Shown here piece by piece: positions 26,469-34,748 of a stretch of DNA of 50,469 bases. The stretch's first letter is position 1; each line of letters opens with the position of its first letter. Source of the DNA: Rhizobium sophorae (GTDB taxonomy: Bacteria > Pseudomonadota > Alphaproteobacteria > Rhizobiales > Rhizobiaceae). The notes under the pieces were generated by a model. It worked only from the letters and a program-made list of their open reading frames with translations, had not been told where the DNA came from and did no database searches. A program made the translations under genes and the position numbers. The stretch covers positions 1 to 50,469 of the forward strand of contig NZ_JABFCN010000020.1 in assembly GCF_013087515.1 (NCBI RefSeq), written 5' to 3'.

Positions 26469-27563
26469 TTGCGCAGCCGCCGGACCGACGGACGTCCCAC
26501 GATCGCCGATGTCGCACGCCTCGCCGGCGTCGGCGCGATCACGGTCTCGCGTGCGCTGCGCGATCCGTCGCTGGTATCGGCATCCTTGCGGGAAAGCATC
26601 GACAATGCGGTCCGCCAGTTGAACTACATTCCCAACCTCAGCGCCCGCGCGCTTGCCTCGATCCGAACGGACGTGATCGGCGTGCTCGTTCCCTCGCTGA
26701 CGCAAAACATCTTCTCGGATGTGTTGCGCGGCATCTATGATGGCGTCGAAGGCACCGACCTTCATGTGCAGATCGGCAACACCCGATACTATCCGGAGGA
26801 AGAGGAGCGGCTGATCGCCCAGATGCTGCGTCAGAAGCCGGCCGGCATGATCATCTCCGGTACCGACCAGAACGAGGCCTCGCGACTTATGCTGAAAGAG
26901 GCAGGCTGCCCGGTCATCCAGATCATGGATCTGAGCGAGGATCCGATCGACACGATCATCGGCTTCTCCCATTATCAGGCCGGCCGTGCGATCACTGAGC
27001 ATCTTCTAGAATCCGGCTATCGCAATATCGGCTTCGTCGCCGGCTGGATGAATGGCCGATCGCTGTCGCGCCTTGCCGGCCTTCGCGACGTGCTGACGGA
27101 AGCGGGCCTCTTCAATCCCCGTCTCATCACACCAATCGACACGACCCATCAGCCACGTGGCGGTGCAAGTTCCGAAGCGCGCCGCTTCGTCACGCCGCTC
27201 GCCGCGCGCCGACTGCTGGCGGACATGATCGAAGCGGAACCGGAAATCGATGCGGTGTTCTGCAACAACGATGTCATGGCGCTCGGTTCGCTGTTCGAGT
27301 GCATGCAGCAGGGCCGGCGCGTACCTCAGGACATGGGCATTGCCGGGTTCAACGATTTCGAGGTCATGGAGGCCGCCTATCCGGCGATCACCAGCGTGCA
27401 TACCCCGCGCTGGGAATCCGGCTACGAGGCGGTCACGAGGCTCCGCCGCCGGCTGGATGACGACAATAGCGGCGAGAAGATTGTCGATCTCGGTTTTGAG
27501 GTCGTAATGCGCGAAAGCACTGATCGAAACAATCGGCTGCCGCGATCCGGGTTCAGGACGTAG
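26469..27563 (+). CDS. LacI-family transcriptional regulator (GntR-like subgroup)
   Basis: The 364-residue protein is taken to start at TTG 26469, about 6 bp after GGGGGAG; an upstream in-frame start at 26373 would add 32 residues unlike a LacI N-terminus. The helix-turn-helix reads TIADVARLAGVGAITVSRAL, with YIPNLSARALASIRT in the hinge. The effector domain has IGVLVPSLTQNIFSDVLRGI and AVFCNNDVMALGSLFECMQQ. Its recognition helix differs from that of the LacI regulator at 10.3 kb, so the two should bind different operators. It probably controls the divergent hydrolase-like gene and perhaps the TGGTAGCGCTACCA site at 14703. Confidence 0.92.
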   Translation: MRSRRTDGRPTIADVARLAGVGAITVSRALRDPSLVSASLRESIDNAVRQLNYIPNLSARALASIRTDVIGVLVPSLTQNIFSDVLRGIYDGVEGTDLHVQIGNTRYYPEEEERLIAQMLRQKPAGMIISGTDQNEASRLMLKEAGCPVIQIMDLSEDPIDTIIGFSHYQAGRAITEHLLESGYRNIGFVAGWMNGRSLSRLAGLRDVLTEAGLFNPRLITPIDTTHQPRGGASSEARRFVTPLAARRLLADMIEAEPEIDAVFCNNDVMALGSLFECMQQGRRVPQDMGIAGFNDFEVMEAAYPAITSVHTPRWESGYEAVTRLRRRLDDDNSGEKIVDLGFEVVMRESTDRNNRLPRSGFRT

Positions 27564-27773
27564 TCCTGAAAGCACTTAGCAATATTGCACAAGACTGACG
27601 ATGGCGTGAGGCCGCAACGGCGCAAAACCCGAAGGATGCGGCTTCGATCACGGGAACTCTCCGTCATTATGCGGCATCCATCGGCGGATGGACATGCCTT
27701 TCACCAACGTAGCATTCCTCCCAGCGACGCATCCTGTTATTTGCGGTGGACGAACAAACGTCACCATTGAAAG

Positions 27774-27870
27774 TCATGGCCGCTGAACGCCTACGGCGCC
27801 GACATAGACGGAATTGAGTGACTTCGTGGCTGCGATGAAAAGGCGGTTGCGGCGCGGGCCGCCGAATGTC
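27774..27870 (-). pseudogene. C-terminal fragment of an SMP-30/gluconolactonase-like gene
   Basis: The minus strand encodes TFGGPRRNRLFIAATKSLNS followed by VYVGAVGVQRP and a stop. This is the typical C-terminus of SMP-30/gluconolactonase/LRE proteins. Nothing upstream of it in any frame continues the protein, because the region beyond 27870 already belongs to a permease remnant on the other strand. Confidence 0.75.
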
Positions 27871-27872
27871 GA

Positions 27873-28127
27873 ATGATGCTTGCGGCCCGCTCGACAGCGG
27901 GTAATCCAAGCCTGGGCGCCGGTCTTGACCTGGACGTGATCGCCGCCGTCATCATCGGCGGGACGAGCCTTTTTGGGGGCTACGGATCGATTGTCGGCTC
28001 GGTAGTGGGTGCGATCTTTATCGGTATTCTCGGCTTCGGGTTGCTCGTCATGGGGCTATCGACGAGCATTCAAGAGGTGATCAAAGGGGCGATCATCATC
28101 CTGGCGGTTTCGGTCAATCGTCGTTAA
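27873..28127 (+). pseudogene. C-terminal fragment of a ribose/xylose-type ABC permease
   Basis: The frame encodes AGNPSLGAGLDLDVIAAVII, GGTSLFGGYGSIVGSVVGAI and a closing VIKGAIIILAVSVNRR. This equals the last quarter of RbsC/XylH-type permeases, and the full-length permease at 30003 carries the matching ELDAIAAVVIGGTSLSGGVG. The front three quarters are missing. It abuts the gluconolactonase remnant, so an old deletion joined the two. Confidence 0.85.
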
Positions 28128-28359
28128 AGCGGCCACCTCGGGCGAAGACTGTGTATTTTCAACGCTGGGAAACCCGTCTTTCCCCGGCGGCCTTTTGCTG
28201 ACTGGCACTGCAAACCCCACGTCTTCAGATCGGCTTGGATCTCGCCGATCCGAGGCTCGTTTCCGACGTGCAAAGATGTGAAAATACCGAGCGGCGGGCC
28301 ATCCAAATCAACATTTAGCCCGATCAAGTGGAGCAGACTCCGAGAAAAATGTGAGTATG
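28128..28359. other. Region without a recognised gene
   Basis: Between the permease fragment and the paired repeats there is a minus-strand 67-codon frame (28124-28327) with no recognisable domain. I see no hairpin terminator. The stretch may be further decayed DNA. Confidence 0.35.
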
Positions 28360-28395
28360 ATTGACATTTGTCGAAACCTAATTGACACTTGTCGA
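28360..28395. repeat. Two near-identical 15-bp repeats with 21-bp period
   Basis: ATTGACATTTGTCGA (28360-28374) and ATTGACACTTGTCGA (28381-28395) differ by one base. Each contains the dyad GACA-NN-TGTC. The 21-bp spacing is two helical turns, placing both on the same DNA face. They lie 74 bp upstream of the sugar importer operon and could be regulator sites. An alternative is the multi-repeat end of an IS21-like element, since decayed DNA lies next to them. Confidence 0.65.
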
Positions 28396-28468
28396 GTTCG
28401 CGTCACCGGAGGTGGCGTGGGTGTAGGATCAAGCCATGATAAAGTGGCCGATCGCGGGAGGAGTTGAT

Positions 28469-29947
28469 GTGGAATATCTTCTCAATGTCGAAGGGCTCAA
28501 GAAATCGTTCGGAGGCGTTGCGGCGCTGCGCGACGGACGCTTTCAGCTGAAAGCAGGCTCGGTGCATGCCCTTTGCGGCGGAAACGGCGCCGGCAAGTCC
28601 ACGTTCCTGAAAATCCTCATGGGCATTCACGACCGCGATGCCGGCTCGATCCGCCGGCGCGGCGAAGAGGTGGAGTTTTCCAGCCCCGCCGCCGCGCTCG
28701 CTTCGGGCATTGCCATTATCGAGCAGGAACTCAGCCCGATCCCGCACATGACGGTCGCCGAGAACATCTATCTCGGGCGGGAGCCGTCAGGCCGTTTCGG
28801 CGGCATCGACTTCAAGACGATGAACCAGAATGCACAGCGGCTCCTGGAGCAGCTTGAGTTCAACATTCGCCCGACGCAGTTCATGATGAATCTCTCGGTT
28901 GCGCAGATGCAACTGGTCGAGATTGCCAAGGCGCTCAGCCATGACGCCGAAGTCATCTTCATGGACGAACCGACCTCCGCGATCGGCGAGAAGGAAGCCC
29001 AGCAACTCTTCAAGACGATCAAGCGACTCAAGGTTGCGGGCAAGGGCGTGGTCTACGTCTCGCACCGCCTGTCGGAGATCTTCCAGATCGCCGATGCCTA
29101 CACCGTGTTTCGCGATGGCTCCTATATCGACAGCGGCAATCTTGCCGATATCGATCGCCCGAGCCTCATTCGCATGATCGTCGGGCGCGAGCTGGCGGAA
29201 GAGTATATCAAGACGAATGTACCGACCGAGGTCACAGGCTTCGAAGTTTCTGGCCTGACAGCAGCAGGCAAGGTCGAGGACATCTCCTTTTCCGTCAACA
29301 AGGGCGAGATCTTCGGCATCTACGGCCTGATGGGCTCCGGACGTTCCGAGATCTTCAACTGCCTCTTCGGGCTTGACCGGATGGATGAGGGCGAGATCAG
29401 GCTCGACGGCCAGGCGATTTCCGTGACCAAGCCGGCGGAAGCGATGGCGCACGGGCTTGCCTTCGTCACGGAAGACCGCAAGCTGACCGGACTCAATCTC
29501 AGCGACAGCGTCAGGGGCAATATTGCGATGGCGAGCTTGCCGGAATTCAGCCCGGGCTTCGTCATGCAGCGGCGCAACGAGCAGTCCGCAAGCCAGCAGA
29601 TGATCCAGCATTTCGGCATCAAGGCTGCCCGTGACACGATGTCGGTGTCTGGCCTGTCCGGCGGCAACCAGCAGAAGGTCGTGCTCGGCAAGTGGTTCCT
29701 GCGCAATCCGAAGGTGTTGCTGCTCGACGAGCCGACACGCGGCGTCGATGTCGGCGCCAAGCGCGAGATCTATCGGATCATCTGTGAATTCGCGGCCCAG
29801 GGCGGCACCGTGGTGATGATTTCATCGGAGATCGACGAGGTGCTCGGTATGTCCGATCGCATCCTCGTCATGCGCAATGGCCGGTCCGCCGGCGTCTATC
29901 CGCGGTCAGACACCGACGCCCAGGCGCTCGTGCATCTGTCGACGTGA
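28469..29947 (+). CDS. Sugar ABC transporter ATP-binding protein (RbsA/XylG type, duplicated ATPase)
   Basis: The 492-residue protein starts at GTG 28469, 5 bp after GGGAGGAG. It has two ATPase halves. The first has Walker A GGNGAGKST (usually GENGAGKST) and MDEPTSAIGEKE. The second has the degenerate GLMGSGRSE P-loop typical of this family, LSGGNQQKV and LLLDEPTRGVDVG. It energises a carbohydrate uptake transporter 2 (CUT2) importer with the permease and binding protein that follow. CUT2 systems carry monosaccharides and polyols. Confidence 0.93.
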   Translation: MEYLLNVEGLKKSFGGVAALRDGRFQLKAGSVHALCGGNGAGKSTFLKILMGIHDRDAGSIRRRGEEVEFSSPAAALASGIAIIEQELSPIPHMTVAENIYLGREPSGRFGGIDFKTMNQNAQRLLEQLEFNIRPTQFMMNLSVAQMQLVEIAKALSHDAEVIFMDEPTSAIGEKEAQQLFKTIKRLKVAGKGVVYVSHRLSEIFQIADAYTVFRDGSYIDSGNLADIDRPSLIRMIVGRELAEEYIKTNVPTEVTGFEVSGLTAAGKVEDISFSVNKGEIFGIYGLMGSGRSEIFNCLFGLDRMDEGEIRLDGQAISVTKPAEAMAHGLAFVTEDRKLTGLNLSDSVRGNIAMASLPEFSPGFVMQRRNEQSASQQMIQHFGIKAARDTMSVSGLSGGNQQKVVLGKWFLRNPKVLLLDEPTRGVDVGAKREIYRIICEFAAQGGTVVMISSEIDEVLGMSDRILVMRNGRSAGVYPRSDTDAQALVHLST

Positions 29948-30002
29948 TCGGCAGGCGGCAAATTTCTTAAATACGGATCGGCATGGGAAGAGGTTAGAAA
30001 CA

Positions 30003-31007
30003 GTGTCCCTCACAGATAACAAACCGACGACGGGCTGGTTCAGTTCGGATCGCCGCAGACTGCTCATCCAGGAATACGGCATCTTTCTCGCCTTCCTGCT
30101 GCTGTCGGTGATCCTCTCCGTCTCAAACGAATATTTCCTAACGGCCGGCAATATTTCCAACGTGCTGTTGCAGACCTCGATCAACGGCGTGCTGGCGATC
30201 GGCATGACCTTCGTCATCCTGACCCGCGGCATCGACCTTTCGGTTGGCTCGGTCGTTGCCTTCGCTGGCATCGTCAGCGCAAGTCTCGCAACAACATCGG
30301 CGACGGCAGGCGTGCCCGGCGCGCCTTATCCGGCTCTGATTGCCCTTGCGGCCGGCTTTGCCGTCGGTCTCGCCTGCGGTGTCGTCGTCGGCTTCATCGT
30401 CTCGCGTTTCGCGGTACCAGCCTTCGTCGCAACACTGGGCATGCTCTCAGCCGCGCGCGGCCTGACGCTGATCTATGGCGGCGGAAAGCCGGTTCCTGCG
30501 CTGACGCCCGAATTCCGCTGGATCGGCACCGGCAATATCCTCGGCGTGCCGATGCCAGTTGTCATCCTGGCCGTGGTCTTCATCGTATCCTGGTGGATTC
30601 TCAACCGTACGCGCTTCGGCCGCTATATCTATGCTGTGGGCGGTAATCCACATGCGGCAAAGACTTCGGGCATCAATGTCACCCGCATCCGCTTCGTCGT
30701 TTACTGCATTTCGGGCGCGCTGGCGGGCCTGGCTGGCATGATGCTCTCGGCGCGCACCGGCTCCGCCCTGCCACAGGCCGGCATCGCCTACGAACTGGAC
30801 GCGATCGCAGCCGTCGTCATCGGCGGAACGAGCCTTTCTGGTGGTGTCGGCCGCGTGACCGGCACGCTGATCGGCGCCCTGATCATCGGCGTCATGAACA
30901 ATGGCCTCGATCTGCTCGGCATCCAATCCTACTACCAGCAGGTGCTCAAAGGCGCGCTCATCGTCGGCGCCGTCATGCTGGATCAGAAGCGAAATCAGGG
31001 TCTTTGA
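30003..31007 (+). CDS. Sugar ABC transporter permease (RbsC/XylH type)
   Basis: The 334-residue membrane protein is taken to start at GTG 30003 (MSLTDNKPTTG) with AGAGG upstream. It has around nine to ten hydrophobic segments, the ILTRGIDLSVGSVVAFAGIV motif, GRYIYAVGGNPHAAKTSGIN in the coupling loop, and the conserved ELDAIAAVVIGGTSLSGGVG block. It lies 55 bp after the ATPase gene. A truncated paralogue of its C-terminal quarter lies at 27873-28127. Confidence 0.93.
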   Translation: MSLTDNKPTTGWFSSDRRRLLIQEYGIFLAFLLLSVILSVSNEYFLTAGNISNVLLQTSINGVLAIGMTFVILTRGIDLSVGSVVAFAGIVSASLATTSATAGVPGAPYPALIALAAGFAVGLACGVVVGFIVSRFAVPAFVATLGMLSAARGLTLIYGGGKPVPALTPEFRWIGTGNILGVPMPVVILAVVFIVSWWILNRTRFGRYIYAVGGNPHAAKTSGINVTRIRFVVYCISGALAGLAGMMLSARTGSALPQAGIAYELDAIAAVVIGGTSLSGGVGRVTGTLIGALIIGVMNNGLDLLGIQSYYQQVLKGALIVGAVMLDQKRNQGL

Positions 31008-31093
31008 CCAAACTATTCGGATCACAGGAGGTGATCCGTGCAGCCACCGCGCGTCAAAACGACGACCGGACAATCTCTATGGAGGAGAAACAC

Positions 31094-32080
31094 ATGAAGA
31101 AACTCGTGCTCGCACTCATCGCCAGCGTGGCGATCCTGTTGGTGCCAGCCATGGCGCAGGACAAGAAGCTGAAAATCGGTGCGACGACCTACGGTCTCAA
31201 CGCCGAGTTCATGCAGATCTGGTCGGCTGCCCTGAAGCAGCACCCGGCTGTCAAGAGCGGCGAAGTTGACCTGACTGTTTTCGACGGCCGTTATGATGCG
31301 CTGGTCCAGCAGGAACAGTTCAATACGATGATCACGCAGAAGTTCGACGCCATCATATTCGTGCCGATGGATGTCGAGGCAGGAGCTGCCGCTGTTCAGG
31401 CTGCACACGACGCCGGCATCCCGGTTGTTGGCTCCAACGCCCGTGTTAACTCCGATCTGCTGACCTCGTATGTCGGGTCAAACGACGTCGAAGCCGGCGA
31501 GCTCGAAGCCAAGGCCGTTCTCGACAAGATGGGTTGCAAGGGCAATCTCGTCATTCTCGAAGGCCCGATCGGCCAGTCCGGCCAGATCCAGCGCCTCGAA
31601 GGCAACGAAAAGGCCCTGAAGGCATGCCCCGACGTCAAGGTTCTGGAAAAGCAGACCGCCAATTGGTCGCGCGCCGAAGCCCAGACGCTGATGGAAAACT
31701 GGCTGACATCTCATCCGGGTCAGATCAACGGCGTCATCGGTCAGAACGATGAAATGGCGCTCGGCGCGATCGAAGCCATCAAGGCTGCGAACATGAAGCT
31801 CAGCGATTTCGCCATTGCCGGCGTCGATGGCGTGACCGACGCGATCAACTCCGTCAAGCGCGGTGAGATGGCCTCGATCCTCCAGGACGCCAATGCGCAG
31901 GCTCAGGGTGCGCTCGACGTCGCCATCAAGGCTGCGAAGAAGGACTACAAGCCGGAATCGCCGATCTGGACGCAGTATCCTGACATGAAGTGGGCCGACG
32001 GTGCCGAGAAGGACTATCTGGTTCCCTGGACTCCGGTCACTGCCGAAAATGCCGATAAGTTGCTGGAATCGCGCAAGTAA
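31094..32080 (+). CDS. Sugar/polyol-binding periplasmic protein (RbsB type)
   Basis: The 328-residue protein starts at ATG 31094 behind GGAGGAG. It has a Sec signal (KKLVLALIASVAILLVPAMA, cut before QDKK). The mature part is a type I periplasmic binding fold: KLKIGATTYGLNAEFMQIWS, DAIIFVPMDVEAGAAAVQAA, VIGQNDEMALGAIEAIKAAN and FAIAGVDGVTDAINSVKRGE. The family binds pentoses, hexoses and polyols such as erythritol or xylitol. The downstream dehydrogenase and ketose-kinase genes suggest a polyol or short ketose. Confidence 0.93.
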   Translation: MKKLVLALIASVAILLVPAMAQDKKLKIGATTYGLNAEFMQIWSAALKQHPAVKSGEVDLTVFDGRYDALVQQEQFNTMITQKFDAIIFVPMDVEAGAAAVQAAHDAGIPVVGSNARVNSDLLTSYVGSNDVEAGELEAKAVLDKMGCKGNLVILEGPIGQSGQIQRLEGNEKALKACPDVKVLEKQTANWSRAEAQTLMENWLTSHPGQINGVIGQNDEMALGAIEAIKAANMKLSDFAIAGVDGVTDAINSVKRGEMASILQDANAQAQGALDVAIKAAKKDYKPESPIWTQYPDMKWADGAEKDYLVPWTPVTAENADKLLESRK

Positions 32081-32093
32081 CATCGACGAGGCC

Positions 32094-32114
32094 AGGGCGG
32101 CTTTGCGCCGCCCT
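32094..32114 (+). other. Hairpin between binding protein and dehydrogenase genes
   Basis: AGGGCGGC (32094-32101) and GCCGCCCT (32107-32114) form a perfect 8-bp stem with a 5-nt loop, 13 bp after the binding-protein stop. No T tract follows. It fits an mRNA-stabilising or attenuating hairpin that raises binding-protein levels relative to the enzymes. Confidence 0.6.
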
Positions 32115-32142
32115 CGCCACACCAACCAGAAGGCATGAAAAG

Positions 32143-32916
32143 ATGACTGATATTGCCCCTCAGATCGATTTGAATTTTCCCCTGACCGGCAGGATCGCCG
32201 TCGTGACGGGCGCTGCATCCGGCATCGGTTCGGCGATCTGCGATGCCCTGACCGCCAAGGGCGCGACAGTTGCCGTGCTCGATATCAATGCCGAGATCGC
32301 CAGCGCCAAGGCTGCGTCACTGGGCGGCGGCGCCAAGGCATTCGTCTGCGACGTCTCGCAGCCTGACTCCGTCAACCGTGCCATCGACGATGTGATCGCC
32401 GCTTTCGGCAGTATCGATATCGCGGTCAACAGCGCCGGTGTCGTCTTCCTTGCGCCGGCCGAAGACCTGCCGCTCGATTATTGGCACAAGACGATCAACA
32501 TTAATCTCACGGGCACCTTCCTCGTCACGCAGGCCGTCGGCCGCGCGATGATCGCCGTCGGCAGAGGCGGCAAGATTCTCAATCTGGCATCTCAGGCGGG
32601 CACTGTCGCCATCGAGGAGCATGTCGCCTATTGCGCCTCGAAATTCGGTGTCATCGGCATGTCGAAGACCTTTGCAGCCGAATGGGGCAAGCATGGCATC
32701 ACGGTCAACACGGTCTCGCCGACGGTCGTCCTCACCGAGCTCGGCAAGAAGGCCTGGGCCGGCGAAAAGGGCGAGGCCGCCAAAAAGCGCATCCCGACCG
32801 GCCGTTTTGCCTATCCCGAAGAAATCGCAGCCGCTGCCGTCTTCCTCGTGTCAGATGGCGCGAACATGATCAACGGAGCCGATCTCCTGATCGACGGCGG
32901 TTACACCATTCTCTGA
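32143..32916 (+). CDS. SDR-family polyol/sugar-alcohol dehydrogenase
   Basis: The 257-residue classical SDR has the cofactor motif TGAASGIGSAIC (about 23-34), the acidic residue in AVLDINAE that favours NAD, an NSAG motif (usually NNAG) and catalytic YCASK. It ends in NMINGADLLIDGGYTIL. It lies between the importer genes and the DhaK/DhaL genes. The simplest role is oxidation of an imported polyol to a ketose for the kinase. In Mycobacterium smegmatis an SDR and a DhaK-type kinase act this way on threitol. Direct transfer of that substrate to this gene is inference. Confidence 0.92.
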   Translation: MTDIAPQIDLNFPLTGRIAVVTGAASGIGSAICDALTAKGATVAVLDINAEIASAKAASLGGGAKAFVCDVSQPDSVNRAIDDVIAAFGSIDIAVNSAGVVFLAPAEDLPLDYWHKTININLTGTFLVTQAVGRAMIAVGRGGKILNLASQAGTVAIEEHVAYCASKFGVIGMSKTFAAEWGKHGITVNTVSPTVVLTELGKKAWAGEKGEAAKKRIPTGRFAYPEEIAAAAVFLVSDGANMINGADLLIDGGYTIL

Positions 32917-32948
32917 GCTAAAACGCCCGGATACTAAAAGGAAATTCC

Positions 32949-33941
32949 ATGCAGAGGTTCGTCAATAATCCTGACCTCGTCGTCGAGGATACACTCAAGG
33001 GCTTCGTCAAGGCTCATTCCGATATCCTCCGGATTGCCGAAAATCCGCGCGTCGTCGTCGCCAAGAACGCGCCGGTCAAAGGCAAGGTCGGCATCGTCAC
33101 CGGCGGCGGCTCGGGCCATGAGCCCGGTTTCATGGGCTATACCGGCAAGAACATGCTGGATGCGGTCGCGGTCGGGGAGCTGTTTTCATCGCCGACGGCC
33201 AAGAGCTTCCATGACGCCATCCGGGCGGCCGATGGCGGCGCCGGCGTCGTCTGCCTCTACGGCAATTATGCCGGCGACAACATGAACGTGAAGATGGCGA
33301 CAAAGCTCGCCGCCAAGGACGGCATCGACGTCGCGACCGTGGTCGCAAACGATGACGTGTGCTCGGCACCATTTTCCGAGCGCGAAAAGCGCCGTGGTGT
33401 GGCCGGCGAGATATTCATGTGGAAGATCGGCAGCGCCAGGGCGACGCAGGGCGGAACGCTTCAGGAAGTCCAGGCGGCTGCGCAGAAGGCGATCGATAAT
33501 TGCCGCTCGATCGGCGTGGGTCTCGGCCCCTGCACACTCCCGGCCGTCGGCCATCCGAACTTCCAGATCGAGCCCGGCACGATGGAAGTCGGCATCGGCC
33601 ACCACGGCGAGCCCGGCGTACGCGTCGAGCCGCTGAAGAGGGCCGAGGAGGTCGCAAAGGACATGTGCAAGATCGTGCTCGACGACCATGATCTTCCAGA
33701 AGGCACCGAGGTTGCCGTTCTGGTTTCGGGCCTCGGCGCCACGCCGTTGAACGAGCTCTATATTCTCAACGACACGATCGAGAGCGAAATCACCAAGCGC
33801 GGCCTTGTCGTCTACAAGACCTACGTCGGCAACTATTTCACTTCGCTCGAGATGGTTGGCGCGACCTTGACTGTATTTGCGCTCGATACAGAGACCAAGC
33901 CGCTTCTCGACCTCGACGTTGCCTGCACCATTTTGCTGTGA
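32949..33941 (+). CDS. dhaK: Dihydroxyacetone kinase-type ketose kinase, substrate-binding subunit (DhaK)
   Basis: The 330-residue protein starts at ATG 32949 and has the usual DhaK length. Substrate-site motifs are intact: GGGSGHEP with His57, NYAGDNMN with Asp110, and GIGHHGEPG with His219 in the place of the histidine that covalently binds the ketone in E. coli DhaK. The first residue of that last motif pair is His rather than the more common Ile. It needs a DhaL partner, encoded 11 bp downstream. Relatives accept dihydroxyacetone or erythrulose. A second DhaK domain occurs in the fusion gene at 34749. Confidence 0.93.
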   Translation: MQRFVNNPDLVVEDTLKGFVKAHSDILRIAENPRVVVAKNAPVKGKVGIVTGGGSGHEPGFMGYTGKNMLDAVAVGELFSSPTAKSFHDAIRAADGGAGVVCLYGNYAGDNMNVKMATKLAAKDGIDVATVVANDDVCSAPFSEREKRRGVAGEIFMWKIGSARATQGGTLQEVQAAAQKAIDNCRSIGVGLGPCTLPAVGHPNFQIEPGTMEVGIGHHGEPGVRVEPLKRAEEVAKDMCKIVLDDHDLPEGTEVAVLVSGLGATPLNELYILNDTIESEITKRGLVVYKTYVGNYFTSLEMVGATLTVFALDTETKPLLDLDVACTILL

Positions 33942-33952
33942 GGAGTGCCGCC

Positions 33953-34600
33953 ATGCAGACTTTCAAGAACAGTTCGTCGGGCGTGATCGTGCTGTCCATC
34001 GCCGACCGCATCGTCGAGAACCGCGCCTATCTGAGCGAGATCGACGGCAAGATCGGCGATGGCGATCACGGGGTGAACATGGCCAAGGGTTTCGGCATGG
34101 CAGCGGAGCGGCTGAAGGGCCAGGATGCCTCGCTCGCCGCGGCGTTCGAGCTTCTCGGCACATTGCTGATGACCGAAATCGGCGGGTCGATGGGGCCGCT
34201 CTACGGCGTCATGTTCACCGAATTCGGTGAGACCATCGAGGGCAAGGATGTCGTCGACGCTGCCCTGTTCAGCCGGATGCTGCATGCGGGACTCGAGGGC
34301 ATCCAGTCGATCGGCTCGGCAAAGGTCGGCGACAAGACGCTGATCGACGCCTTCGTACCTGCCGTCGAGGCTTTCGACGGTGCGACGGCCGAGGGGAAGT
34401 CTTTTGCGGAAGCGCTGTCCACTCTCTCGGAGGCCGCGGAAAAAGGCCGCGATTCGACCATCAATCTGGTCGCCAAGATTGGCAGAGCGAGCCGTCTAGG
34501 CGATCGCTCTCTCGGCGTGCTGGATGCGGGCGCGACCTCCTGCGCCATCATTCTGACAGCGCTTTCGATCGGCATTGCCGACAGATTGCAGGCAGCCTGA
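33953..34600 (+). CDS. dhaL: Dihydroxyacetone kinase-type nucleotide-binding subunit (DhaL), copy 1
   Basis: The 215-residue protein starts at ATG 33953. The nucleotide/Mg site EIDGKIGDGDHGVNM carries the three aspartates conserved in DhaL. Later come GGSMGPLYG (GGTSGPLYG in many relatives), VGDKTLIDAF and ASRLGDRSLGVLDAGATSC. In PTS-linked enzymes DhaL keeps ADP that is rephosphorylated by DhaM. No DhaM is encoded in this window, so use of ATP directly is more likely. Confidence 0.92.
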   Translation: MQTFKNSSSGVIVLSIADRIVENRAYLSEIDGKIGDGDHGVNMAKGFGMAAERLKGQDASLAAAFELLGTLLMTEIGGSMGPLYGVMFTEFGETIEGKDVVDAALFSRMLHAGLEGIQSIGSAKVGDKTLIDAFVPAVEAFDGATAEGKSFAEALSTLSEAAEKGRDSTINLVAKIGRASRLGDRSLGVLDAGATSCAIILTALSIGIADRLQAA

Positions 34601-34620
34601 CCGGCCTCACGCCGCAAACC

Positions 34621-34636
34621 TTGTCTCCCAAGACAA
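34621..34636. promoter_or_regulatory. TTGTCT-N4-AGACAA dyad upstream of the fusion gene
   Basis: TTGTCTCCCAAGACAA is a perfect 6-bp inverted repeat with a 4-bp centre in the 148-bp gap ahead of the regulator-kinase fusion gene. The TTGTC half-site also occurs in both 15-bp repeats at 28360-28395. It is a candidate operator for the SorC-type domain. It could also form an RNA hairpin. Confidence 0.45.
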
Positions 34637-34748
34637 TGCGGTCCGCCCCATGGCGGCGGGCCGCATGCCGCGCCTTCGGCCGCCCCGTTGCAAATGCGCG
34701 GCATTGGCGGCATCGTCTGGACAACAGTCAGCGGGAGTTCGTTTCAGA

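Noticed and set aside
28124..28327. 67-codon minus-strand frame after the permease fragment
   Set aside because: No domain or ribosome-binding site; the surrounding DNA is decayed.
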